From Deltaproteobacteria bacterium (lineage in GTDB: Bacteria; Myxococcota_A; Polyangia; GCA-2747355; JADLHG01): a DNA stretch of 64,000 nucleotides. This document shows positions 53,221 through 61,131 of this stretch, piece after piece; within the stretch, counting starts at the first letter, position 1; every line of letters starts with the position of its first letter. The notes below the pieces were generated by a model. The model did no database searches. It had not been told where the DNA came from and saw only the letters and a program-made list of their open reading frames with translations. The position numbers were made by a program, and so were the translations under genes. The DNA lies in the NCBI GenBank assembly GCA_020848905.1, contig JADLHG010000033.1, positions 124,001 to 188,000 of the forward strand, written 5' to 3'.

Positions 53221-56016
53221 ATGGGACAGTCGCGCTACATCATCGGAATCGACCTCGGCACCACCAACAGTGCCGTGGCCTACGTGGACCTCGGAGACGC
53301 CGCGGAGGAGCCGCCGCTGCGGCTGTTCCAGGTGCCGCAGCTCGTGGACGCGGGGAAGGTGGCGCCGTGCCAGGGGCTCCCCTCGTTTCTCTACCTGCCG
53401 GGGCCGCACGACCTGCCCCCCGGGGCGACGGCGCTCCCCTGGGCCGGGGGTCGCGACTTCGCGGTGGGGACCTTCGCGCGGGACCAGGGAGCGCTGGTGC
53501 CTGCGCGCCTCGTGGCCTCGGCCAAGTCCTGGCTCTGTCACCCCGGGGTGGACCGACAGGCGGCGATCCTGCCCTGGGGGAGCCCGTCGGACGTGCCCCA
53601 CCTCTCTCCGGTCGAGGTCTCCGCGCGCTACCTGTCGCATCTGCGCGAGGCGTGGGACCAGGCGATGTCGGCGGGGCGTCCCGAGTGGTGCCTGGGACGA
53701 TGCGACGTCGTGCTCACGGTGCCGGCGTCGTTCGACGAGGTGGCGCGCGAGCTCACCGTGCAGGCGGCGCGGCAGGCGGGGCTCGAGCGGTTGACGCTCC
53801 TCGAGGAGCCGCAGGCGGCCTTCTATAGCTGGGTGCGCAGCCAGGGGGGGCTCTGGCAGGAGCAGCTCGTCGACGGACAGCTCGTGCTCGTCTGCGACGT
53901 GGGGGGCGGCACGACCGACTTCTCGCTCATCGCGGTGCGCGGCAGCGGGGCCGAGATGTCGCTGGAGCGCGTGGCGGTCGGGGACCACCTGATGCTCGGC
54001 GGCGACAACATGGACCTCGCGCTGGCGCGCCACCTCGAGGCGCGGCTCATGAAGCGTGCGGGGGAGCTCTCGGCGCGACAGTGGGGCGCCCTGGTCCACG
54101 CCTGTCGCAAGGCCAAGGAGACGCTGCTCTCCCCCGGGGGCGAGGAGAAGGCCGGTATCACGCTGGCGGGGAGCGGGTCGAAGGTCATCGGGGGGAGCCT
54201 GCGCATCGACCTCTTTCGCGACGAGGTGGTGGAGCTGGTCCTGGATGGGTTCTTCCCGCGGGCGGGGCTCGACGAGCCGTTGCAGCGCGCGCGACTCGGG
54301 CTGCAGGAGCTCGGCCTGCCGTATGCGAGCGAACCTGCTATTACGCGCAACCTGGCCGCCTTCCTGCGGCGCCACGACGCGCGACCGGACGTGGTGCTCT
54401 TCAACGGCGGCGCGATGAAGCCGGCGCTGGTGCAGGATCGCCTGGTCGAGACGCTGACGGGGTGGTTCGGCGAGGAGCCGCTGGTCCTCGAGAGCCGCAG
54501 CCTCGACCTGGCCGTGGCGCTCGGCGCAGCGTCGTACGGGCTCGTGCGCGCCGGTAACGGGGTGCGGATCCGCGGTGGGACGGCGCGGGCCTATTACGTC
54601 GGCGTGGTGGACCCCGCGGCGCGCGGCAAGCGCGGCGTCTGCCTCATCCCCTTTGGCGTGGAAGAGGGGGGCGAGGTGGAGCTGGGGGACCGGCCGTTCG
54701 AGGTCCTGACCGACCGTCCCGTGAGCTTCCCGCTCTACAGCTCCACGGCGCGGCTCGGGCACGACCCCGGCGAGGTGGTCTCCATCACCGACGATTATTT
54801 CGTCGAGCTGCCGTCGGTGCACACGGTGCTCGGCTTCGATCGCGGCCTATCGAACCGGGCCGTGCCGGTGAAGCTCGCGGCGCGCCTGACGGAGGTCGGG
54901 ACGCTGCAGCTCTGGTGCGCCTCGCAGACCAGCGACCACCGCTGGGACCTCGAGTTCTCGGTGCGCAAGGAGAACGCCGAGGCGGCGGCGCCCCGGGGAG
55001 CGGCGGTCGGCGACGCCTCGCTCGAGGTGTCCGGCGAGCAGCAGGCGGAGGCCGGGGACCTCGTGCGGCGCGTGCTGCGGGGCAAGGGAAAGGGTGACGA
55101 CGGACCTCGCGGCCTGGCGAAGCGCCTGGAGGCGCTGCTCGGCGCGGAGCGGCTCGCGTGGCCGGGGGCGCTCATCCGGGGGCTCTGGGGCCCGCTCTGG
55201 GAGGTGGAGCCCTGTCGCGAGACGAGCGTGGAGCACGAGGCGGCGTGGCTCAACCTGGCGGGGATCTTCGTGCGTCCCGGCTTCGGCGACCCGCTGGATA
55301 GCGAACGGATCGATCAATTGTGGACGGTCTTCCGCGAGGGGCTCGCCAATCCGGACGACCTCTGGTGTCGGATCGGGTGGTGGGTCCTCTGGCGACGCGT
55401 CTCGGGGGGGCTGTCGAAGGGGCAGCAGCTCGAGCTGTCGAACAAGCTCGCGCCGCCGCTGCTCACCGGGGCCGCGCTGAAGGCGGCCGGGGCGACGAGC
55501 AAGGCGAAGAAGGGGGCCAAGGCCAAGAAGGGCGAGCCCGAGCTGAATCGACAGGAACTCGCCGAGATGTGGCGGGCCGTGGCCAGCCTCGAGCGGATCC
55601 CGGGGCGCAGCAAGGAGGGCCTCGGCGAGGTGGCGTTGCGGAACGCGGTGGCGGCGCGGGGCGACTTCGCGTACTGGGCCCTCGGGCGGCTCGGCGCACG
55701 GGTGCCGCTCTACGGCCCGCCGGAGGAGGCGGTGGCGAAGGAGCGAGTGGAGGCGTGGCTCGACCGGCTCCTCGGGCTCGACTGGCAGAAGCACCGCGGG
55801 ATCGCGCTGGCCGTGGTGCACATGGCGCGACTGTGCGGGGACGCGACGCGCGACCTCGCCGAACCGCTCCGCTTGACGGTGGTGGAGCGCCTGCGCGCGA
55901 TCGACTGCGCCGAGCACCTGGTCAAGCTGGTGCTGGAGGTGACGGTGCTCGAGGACCAGGAGCGGGCCCAGCTCTTCGGCGACGCGCTCCCCACGGGCTT
56001 GCGACTCGCCGGGTAG
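53221..56016 (+). CDS. Hsp70-family protein with long C-terminal extension
   Basis: A 931-residue protein. The N-terminal actin-like ATPase domain has GIDLGTTNSAV (phosphate 1), VCDVGGGTTDFSLI (phosphate 2) and GGAM/ALGAASYG-type adenosine elements. A beta-sandwich-like part follows (about 470-600), then a long helical C-terminal region (about 640-931) with a Lys/Ala linker, which canonical DnaK lacks. The substrate-binding domain is divergent and the EEVD-type end is missing. It is a DnaK-like paralogue akin to the HscA/YegD group. A second Hsp70-like gene of different length lies at 58735-60546 with the same LTVQAARQAGL and GSKVIGGSL segments, so the two are paralogues. Confidence 0.85.
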   Translation: MGQSRYIIGIDLGTTNSAVAYVDLGDAAEEPPLRLFQVPQLVDAGKVAPCQGLPSFLYLPGPHDLPPGATALPWAGGRDFAVGTFARDQGALVPARLVASAKSWLCHPGVDRQAAILPWGSPSDVPHLSPVEVSARYLSHLREAWDQAMSAGRPEWCLGRCDVVLTVPASFDEVARELTVQAARQAGLERLTLLEEPQAAFYSWVRSQGGLWQEQLVDGQLVLVCDVGGGTTDFSLIAVRGSGAEMSLERVAVGDHLMLGGDNMDLALARHLEARLMKRAGELSARQWGALVHACRKAKETLLSPGGEEKAGITLAGSGSKVIGGSLRIDLFRDEVVELVLDGFFPRAGLDEPLQRARLGLQELGLPYASEPAITRNLAAFLRRHDARPDVVLFNGGAMKPALVQDRLVETLTGWFGEEPLVLESRSLDLAVALGAASYGLVRAGNGVRIRGGTARAYYVGVVDPAARGKRGVCLIPFGVEEGGEVELGDRPFEVLTDRPVSFPLYSSTARLGHDPGEVVSITDDYFVELPSVHTVLGFDRGLSNRAVPVKLAARLTEVGTLQLWCASQTSDHRWDLEFSVRKENAEAAAPRGAAVGDASLEVSGEQQAEAGDLVRRVLRGKGKGDDGPRGLAKRLEALLGAERLAWPGALIRGLWGPLWEVEPCRETSVEHEAAWLNLAGIFVRPGFGDPLDSERIDQLWTVFREGLANPDDLWCRIGWWVLWRRVSGGLSKGQQLELSNKLAPPLLTGAALKAAGATSKAKKGAKAKKGEPELNRQELAEMWRAVASLERIPGRSKEGLGEVALRNAVAARGDFAYWALGRLGARVPLYGPPEEAVAKERVEAWLDRLLGLDWQKHRGIALAVVHMARLCGDATRDLAEPLRLTVVERLRAIDCAEHLVKLVLEVTVLEDQERAQLFGDALPTGLRLAG

Positions 56017-56036
56017 TCCGGGCGCGAGAGGTCAAC

Positions 56037-57545
56037 ATGTTGGATCTGGTCATTGTCGGCTCGGGCTACGGCGGAAGCGTCCTCGCGGCGCGTCTCGCGG
56101 GGCAGGGCCGCGTGCTGCTGCTCGAGCGGGGACGGAGGTGGAGCTCCGGCGAGTTTCCGAGCACGCTCCGTGGCGTGGCGCGCGCCTACGCGAGTCGACG
56201 GAACCCGCTCGGCCTGTGGGGGATGCGACTCGCCGAGGGGACGGGCAACGGGTTCGTGAGCGCCCTGGGCGGGGCGAGCGTGGTGAACTACGGCATCACG
56301 AGCTACCCCGACGCGCACGTCTTCGCGCGCTGGCCGATCGGCGCGGCGGAGCTCGAACCATACTTCGCGCGGGCGCGCGCGACGCTCCGTCCGTCGGCGA
56401 ACCCGCGGGCCGACGAGCTGCTCGACAAGCGTTTCTTGGACCTGGTGGAGCCGGGGCGGCGAGTGGACTACGAGAACACCATCGACTGGGAGAGGTGCAC
56501 GCTCTGCGGGCACTGCTGCCCGGGGTGCAACGAGGGGGCGAAGCTCTCGCTCGACCGGACCTCCCTCGCCGCGGCCGAGGCGCGGGGAGCCGAGCTTCGC
56601 GTTCAGACCGAGGTGCACTCGCTCGCGCCGTGCGCCGACGGCAGCTGGGAGCTGATGGTGGCGCCGACCGGTCGGCCCGAGGAGCTCGAGCGGATCGTGG
56701 CCCGGCGCGTGGCGCTCTGCGCGGGGGCCTTCGGCACGCTCGACCTGCTCTTTCGCTGTCACGCGGAGGTGCCGGTCTCCCCCCGCTTCGGCGAAGGGAT
56801 GAGCATGAACGGGGACGGCCTGGCCTTCCTCTACAACACGGCTCTGCCCATCTCGACGCACCACGGGGCGCCGATCTCGACCACGGTGCGGCTGCACATG
56901 CGCGACGACGAGGGGCAGCTCCGCACGCTCACCGTGATGGCGGGCCGGATCCCCTTCTCGGCCCTCGGGGTGGCTGGCCGCGCTCTGGCGCTCGTCGGGA
57001 CGTTTGTGGGGGAGCGCCACGCGGGCGCCTCGGAGGAGCGGTTGCTCCCGCGGGCGAGGCGCAGGTGGCGCGACCTCGGTGGGATCCTCGAGGGCGGCGC
57101 GCTCTCGCAGAGCTTCATGTACAAGCTGGACGGGCAGGACTCGGCGCGCGGAGAGGCGATCTTCGACGGCGAGGGCAGAGCGGCGATCCACTGGCCGGAC
57201 TATGCGGAGGACCCGATCAACCGGTTTGCGGCGGCGCGGCTCGCGGAGTGGGCGGATCGCATCGGCGGTATCCTGGTGCCGAACCTCGGCACCTGGCGCT
57301 TCATGCGGAGCTTCGGCGTCCACCCGCTCGGGGGGGCTCGCATGGGGCGGAACGTGGCGGAAGGGGTCGTGGACGCCTGGGGACGGGTCTTTCGCCCTGA
57401 CGGGAGGACGTACCCGGGCCTGCGCATCGCGGACGCGAGCGTCATCCCCACCAGCGTCGGCGTGCCGCCGAGCTTCACCATCGCAGCGGTGGCCGAGCGG
57501 ATCGCCGAGGACCTCGGCGCGGAGCTCGCGCGGGCGCGCGGTTAG
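56037..57545 (+). CDS. GMC-like FAD oxidoreductase with Cys cluster
   Basis: A 502-residue flavoprotein. The FAD-binding motif is VGSGYGGSV (7-15), and the second flavin element lies near residue 224. A Cys-rich loop CTLCGHCCPGCNEGAK (Cys154, 157, 160, 161, 164) matches that in cholesterol-oxidase-like GMC proteins. The C-terminal HPLGGARMG, containing the active-site His, and RIADASVIPTSVGVPPSFTI are signature GMC segments. A sterol or alcohol oxidase activity is the natural suggestion, and it would fit with the SCP2/racemase genes at the other end of the window. It starts 20 bp after the Hsp70 gene. Confidence 0.85.
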   Translation: MLDLVIVGSGYGGSVLAARLAGQGRVLLLERGRRWSSGEFPSTLRGVARAYASRRNPLGLWGMRLAEGTGNGFVSALGGASVVNYGITSYPDAHVFARWPIGAAELEPYFARARATLRPSANPRADELLDKRFLDLVEPGRRVDYENTIDWERCTLCGHCCPGCNEGAKLSLDRTSLAAAEARGAELRVQTEVHSLAPCADGSWELMVAPTGRPEELERIVARRVALCAGAFGTLDLLFRCHAEVPVSPRFGEGMSMNGDGLAFLYNTALPISTHHGAPISTTVRLHMRDDEGQLRTLTVMAGRIPFSALGVAGRALALVGTFVGERHAGASEERLLPRARRRWRDLGGILEGGALSQSFMYKLDGQDSARGEAIFDGEGRAAIHWPDYAEDPINRFAAARLAEWADRIGGILVPNLGTWRFMRSFGVHPLGGARMGRNVAEGVVDAWGRVFRPDGRTYPGLRIADASVIPTSVGVPPSFTIAAVAERIAEDLGAELARARG

Positions 57546-58123
57546 AACACCCAGCGACCGAGGAGCGTTGCCCCGCCGGGGGTGTGGACGAGATCCAGCC
57601 GGGGGAGCCAGGCGTGGCCGAAGAGGCGCGACTCGGCGCGCTTGACCTGTCCGTGGCCGACGAAGAGGAGCGGGAGCCCCACGGCCAGGGAGACGCCGGT
57701 GATCACGAGCCCGATGATCCCCATGTTGCGGTAGATGCCGCAGGCGGCGGCGATGGGCATGCTTCCGCCGGCGCAGAACTCGGTCGAGAAGACGAAGAAC
57801 ATGCTGGCCCAGAGGAGGCCGACCCCTCCTCCGATGGCGGTGGTCAGGATGCCGCCGAGGCGCATGCGACGGCCGGCGCGATACTCGGGGTCCTGCAGCA
57901 GCAAATGGGCGGGGTTGCCGTAGGCGTAGCCCGGCGGCGGAGCGGAGACGGCGCCCGGCGCAGTGGGGGTGGGGCTGGCGGGCGGGGTCACCGGCGCGGC
58001 GGGGGCCGGCTGTTCGGGAGGCGGTCCCCCGGGGGCGGGCTCGTCGGGCGCGGTCTGGGCGCGGGCGAGGCCGGGAAGAGAAGCCAGGGTTGCGACGAGT
58101 AGACCCACCATGAGGCGCGGCAC
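57542..58123 (-). CDS. Small exported or membrane protein, Pro/Ala-rich
   Basis: A 193-residue protein. The N-terminal signal (MVGLLVATLASLPGLARA) is followed by a Pro/Ala/Gly-rich linker (about 24-65). Two hydrophobic helices follow (about 93-112 and 133-155). The C-terminus reads GGATLLGRWVF and could be a small membrane-associated beta element. No family was recognised. The start is ATG 58123, with a second ATG twelve bases downstream in the signal. It overlaps the convergent oxidoreductase by 4 bp. Confidence 0.6.
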   Translation of the reverse strand: MPRLMVGLLVATLASLPGLARAQTAPDEPAPGGPPPEQPAPAAPVTPPASPTPTAPGAVSAPPPGYAYGNPAHLLLQDPEYRAGRRMRLGGILTTAIGGGVGLLWASMFFVFSTEFCAGGSMPIAAACGIYRNMGIIGLVITGVSLAVGLPLLFVGHGQVKRAESRLFGHAWLPRLDLVHTPGGATLLGRWVF

Positions 58124-58213
58124 GTGTTCCTCCTCGGGCGCGCGCGGCGCCCGTCAGACGGCGCGCGCATCATGGCACGGAGGCCTCGCGCGCGACAACG
58201 CGGCGGCGCGCGG

Positions 58214-58720
58214 TTATTGCGTGGGCTCGGTCACATCCGGGATGGGCGTCACCTCGAGGGACGCGCCGTGACAGAGGGCCACCTCGGCCACGAGCTCGGC
58301 CACCCGCTCCGCGAGGCCGGTGCAGAAGCGCGCGCGCTCTGCCGACTGGAACTCGGGGAAGGGCGCGATGAGCTGGTTGCAGATGATCTCCGTCGAGGAA
58401 CCGTAGCCCAGGCGCTCCTTCCAGAGCGCGCTGTAGTCGACGAGCGCGGCGCGCAGGGTCGCGGTGACCGCGCCGGTCGGGTCGGGGTCACCGAAGAGCT
58501 CGCCGAGGATGAGCTCGCCGGCCTTGATCGCGCCGCACTGCCCCTCCCCGGTGATGCCCCCCTTGCGCAGCGCCTGGTAGGGCGGCGTGCGCAGGTTGAA
58601 GGTCTCCGCGAGGCAGATGCCGCACGATCGGTGGCGCGTGAGGCGACCTTCGTAGAGGAGCCGCGCCTTCTCTCGCGCGAGTGCCACCAGCGCACGTTCA
58701 GAGGCGGTGAGCGATCGCAC
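58214..58720 (-). CDS. C_GCAxxG_C_C-like redox protein
   Basis: A 168-residue protein from GTG 58720, with a GGAG site nine bases before it; the rare CTG at 58738 would overlap the Hsp70 stop. The Cys pattern is SCGICLAETF, then QCGAIKAGELILG, then a single Cys in ICNQ, FCTG and LCHG. It resembles the C_GCAxxG_C_C family of probable redox or metal-binding proteins. It is the third gene of an operon with DUF2760 and an Hsp70, on the minus strand. No substrate is known. Confidence 0.6.
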   Translation of the reverse strand: MRSLTASERALVALAREKARLLYEGRLTRHRSCGICLAETFNLRTPPYQALRKGGITGEGQCGAIKAGELILGELFGDPDPTGAVTATLRAALVDYSALWKERLGYGSSTEIICNQLIAPFPEFQSAERARFCTGLAERVAELVAEVALCHGASLEVTPIPDVTEPTQ

Positions 58721-58734
58721 GATGTCGCGCTCCG

Positions 58735-60546
58735 TCAGCGGCCGGTGTCGCGGACATAGTACTCGAGCTTCCAGCTCCGGCCGTCGCGAGCGCGAAGCTC
58801 GAGGTCGAGCGTCCCCACCTCGGTCACGCGACTGTGGAGGCGCACGGGGACCATCGCGCCGGAGCTGGCCGTCTCGTCGGCCATCGCGGTCTGCACGGGG
58901 ACGAGCTCTTCGATCTCGCCCTCGCTCCAGCGCTCGACCACGGTCCCGATCCCATCGTCCTTGCGATGCGTGGAGGAGAGGAAGCGGAACTCGACCGCCT
59001 CGCCCACCACCATGCCCAGCTCCTGCCCTGCCACGTCGGCGTCGGTCCCCTCCTCCATGCCGAAGGGGACCACGCAGAGCGCCTTGATCGGGGCGGGCAG
59101 GCCGGGCACCGCGGGCATGGAGCTCTCCAGCCCGATGTAGTACGAGCGCCCGACGCCGCCTCGGATGCGGATCCCTTTCCCCTGGCGCACGAGGCCGTAG
59201 TAGGCGGCCCCGTGGCTCACCGCCAGGTCGGGGTGCGCGCCCTGGAGCTCCTTGAGCGGAGCGCCCTGATCTGCGACCCAGCTCTGCAGGACCTCGGTGA
59301 TGCGTCCCTTGAGGGTCGGGGCCTTCATCACGCCGCCGTTGTAGAGCACCGCCGTGGGCCGCGTGAACCCTTCGCCGGCGCCGTGATGCTCGCCGAGAAA
59401 CTTCGCCAGGTGCTTCGTGATCGCCGCGTCCGTGGCGTAGGGGAGGCCGAGCTCTTGCAGACCCGCGCGCCGTCCCCTGGCGGGCCGCGCATCGGCAGCC
59501 ACGGCGGGGAAGAAGCCGTCGAGCAGCACGCGCGAGAGGTCCTGGCGCGACAGGGCCGTGGTGAGGCTGCCGCCGATGACCTTCGAGCCGCGCCCGAGCA
59601 CCGTCACCGGGACTTCTTCTTGGCTCGGGTCGACGAAGAGCTGCTCCTTGGCCGCCCGGCACGCGTGCCAGAGGGAACGCGTCTGCCAGGCGTCGATGGC
59701 GTGGCCGCGCTCGGCGAGCTTCTCCGAGGCCACGTGCGCGAGCGCGAGGTCCATGTTGTCGCCGCCGAGGAGGATGTGGTCCCCGACGGCGACCCGCTCG
59801 AGGGAGAGCTCTCCGTCGCGGTCCACCACGCTGATCAGGGTGAAGTCCGTGGTCCCCCCGCCGACGTCGCAGACGAGGACGCGGTCTCCGACGCCGAGCT
59901 CCTGGCGCCAGGCCTCACCGAGGTGGGCCAGCCAGGCGTAGAAGGCGGCCTGCGGCTCCTCGAGCAGCGTGACGTGGGCGAGCCCGGCCTGCCGTGCCGC
60001 CTGCACCGTGAGCTCGCGCGCCACCGCGTCGAAGGAGGCGGGGACGGTCAGGTAGACCTGTTGCTCCTCGAGACGGGCCGAGGGGTCCTCGGCGCCGGGA
60101 CCGTGGTTCCACGCGTCGCGCAGGTGCTCGAGGTAGCGCGTGGAGGCGTCGAGCGGCGAGATCTTCGGCACCTCCTCGGGGGCCTGAAACGGCAAGAGCG
60201 GCGCCGTTCGATCCACGCCCGCGTGACAGAGCCAGGACTTGGCCGAGGAGACGACGCGCGCGGGGACCTTGCTCCCCTGGTCGCGCGCGAGGTGTCCGAC
60301 GGTGAAGCTGCGATCGCTGGCCCACGGCAGGTCCATGGCGCCCGCCGAGAGCTCCGGGCCCGCCGCGAGGTAGAGAAAGGAGGGGAGCGTGGCGCGCGCC
60401 TCCACCAGCCCCGGTGCGACGGTCTGGGGGATGGGCAGATCGCGCACGGCGGCCTCACCCTCGAGGGCGGCCTGCGTGTCCGCGTAGGAGACCACCGTGT
60501 TGGTCGTGCCGAGGTCGATTCCGACGACGTAGCGAGAGGCGTGCAT
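58735..60546 (-). CDS. Hsp70-family protein (603 residues)
   Basis: An Hsp70 paralogue with GIDLGTTNTVV (9-19), VCDVGGGTTDFTLI and VGDHILLGGDNMD, the same core as the 931-residue protein encoded at 53221-56016. The C-terminal part is a short beta-sandwich (about 470-600) with SRVTEVGTLDLEL, and there is no helical lid or EEVD end. ATPase residues are intact. It follows DUF2760 by 9 bp (60547-60555) and precedes the C_GCAxxG gene. The function is unknown; a specialised chaperone is the likely role. Confidence 0.88.
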   Translation of the reverse strand: MHASRYVVGIDLGTTNTVVSYADTQAALEGEAAVRDLPIPQTVAPGLVEARATLPSFLYLAAGPELSAGAMDLPWASDRSFTVGHLARDQGSKVPARVVSSAKSWLCHAGVDRTAPLLPFQAPEEVPKISPLDASTRYLEHLRDAWNHGPGAEDPSARLEEQQVYLTVPASFDAVARELTVQAARQAGLAHVTLLEEPQAAFYAWLAHLGEAWRQELGVGDRVLVCDVGGGTTDFTLISVVDRDGELSLERVAVGDHILLGGDNMDLALAHVASEKLAERGHAIDAWQTRSLWHACRAAKEQLFVDPSQEEVPVTVLGRGSKVIGGSLTTALSRQDLSRVLLDGFFPAVAADARPARGRRAGLQELGLPYATDAAITKHLAKFLGEHHGAGEGFTRPTAVLYNGGVMKAPTLKGRITEVLQSWVADQGAPLKELQGAHPDLAVSHGAAYYGLVRQGKGIRIRGGVGRSYYIGLESSMPAVPGLPAPIKALCVVPFGMEEGTDADVAGQELGMVVGEAVEFRFLSSTHRKDDGIGTVVERWSEGEIEELVPVQTAMADETASSGAMVPVRLHSRVTEVGTLDLELRARDGRSWKLEYYVRDTGR

Positions 60547-60555
60547 GGGCGTGCG

Positions 60556-61065
60556 CTAGCTCAGCTCGACTTCCGCCGGGGCGATGATCGAGGGGTCGCC
60601 CCCCTCGGAGGGGCGGGGCAGCTTGAGGTCGGTGGCCTTCCAGCCGTGGTGCCGCAGGACCCCCGAGAAGGGCGGCTGGCCCGTCACGTTGCCGATGAGG
60701 CGGATGTGCGATGGGTCGAAGCCCGCCTGGACGGTGACGCGGCTGTCCTCCTCGCCGGGCAAGACCGGCGAGAGCGCCAGATGCTCCTGCAGCGCGCGGC
60801 GGCAGTCCCGATGGATGTTGCGCACCGCCGCGCCCACCTGCGCGTCGTCGTAGGCGTCGATCTCCTCGAGGAGGAAGTCGAGCAGGCGCCCTTCCTTCTG
60901 CATCAGCCCGAGGAGCTGGATGGCCCAGGCCTGTTCGGCCTCGGCAGACGGCTTCGCCGGCGGCAGAGCCGGAGGGAGCTCGACCTTGGGGAGGACCTCC
61001 TCGGGCAGCGGCTTTCCGCCGAGGACCCGAAAGAAACACTTGAACGCGAGGCCTAGGCGTCCCAT
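60556..61065 (-). CDS. DUF2760 protein
   Basis: A 169-residue cytoplasmic protein. The N-terminal helix (LAFKCFFRVLGG), the Pro/Ala linker, the helical WAIQLLGLMQKEGRLLDFLLEEIDAYDDAQVGAAVRNIHRDC region and the C-terminal beta part (RLIGNVTGQPPFSGVLRHHGW, ending IIAPAEVELS) match DUF2760. That family is often encoded next to Hsp70 paralogues like those here. It is the first gene of the operon and could be a cofactor of the Hsp70. Confidence 0.8.
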   Translation of the reverse strand: MGRLGLAFKCFFRVLGGKPLPEEVLPKVELPPALPPAKPSAEAEQAWAIQLLGLMQKEGRLLDFLLEEIDAYDDAQVGAAVRNIHRDCRRALQEHLALSPVLPGEEDSRVTVQAGFDPSHIRLIGNVTGQPPFSGVLRHHGWKATDLKLPRPSEGGDPSIIAPAEVELS

Positions 61066-61131
61066 GGCGTACTCCTTGCTGAACGCAATGCAGCGCAGCG
61101 CGGCGAAAGCTAATGGAGGGGGTGCCGACCG

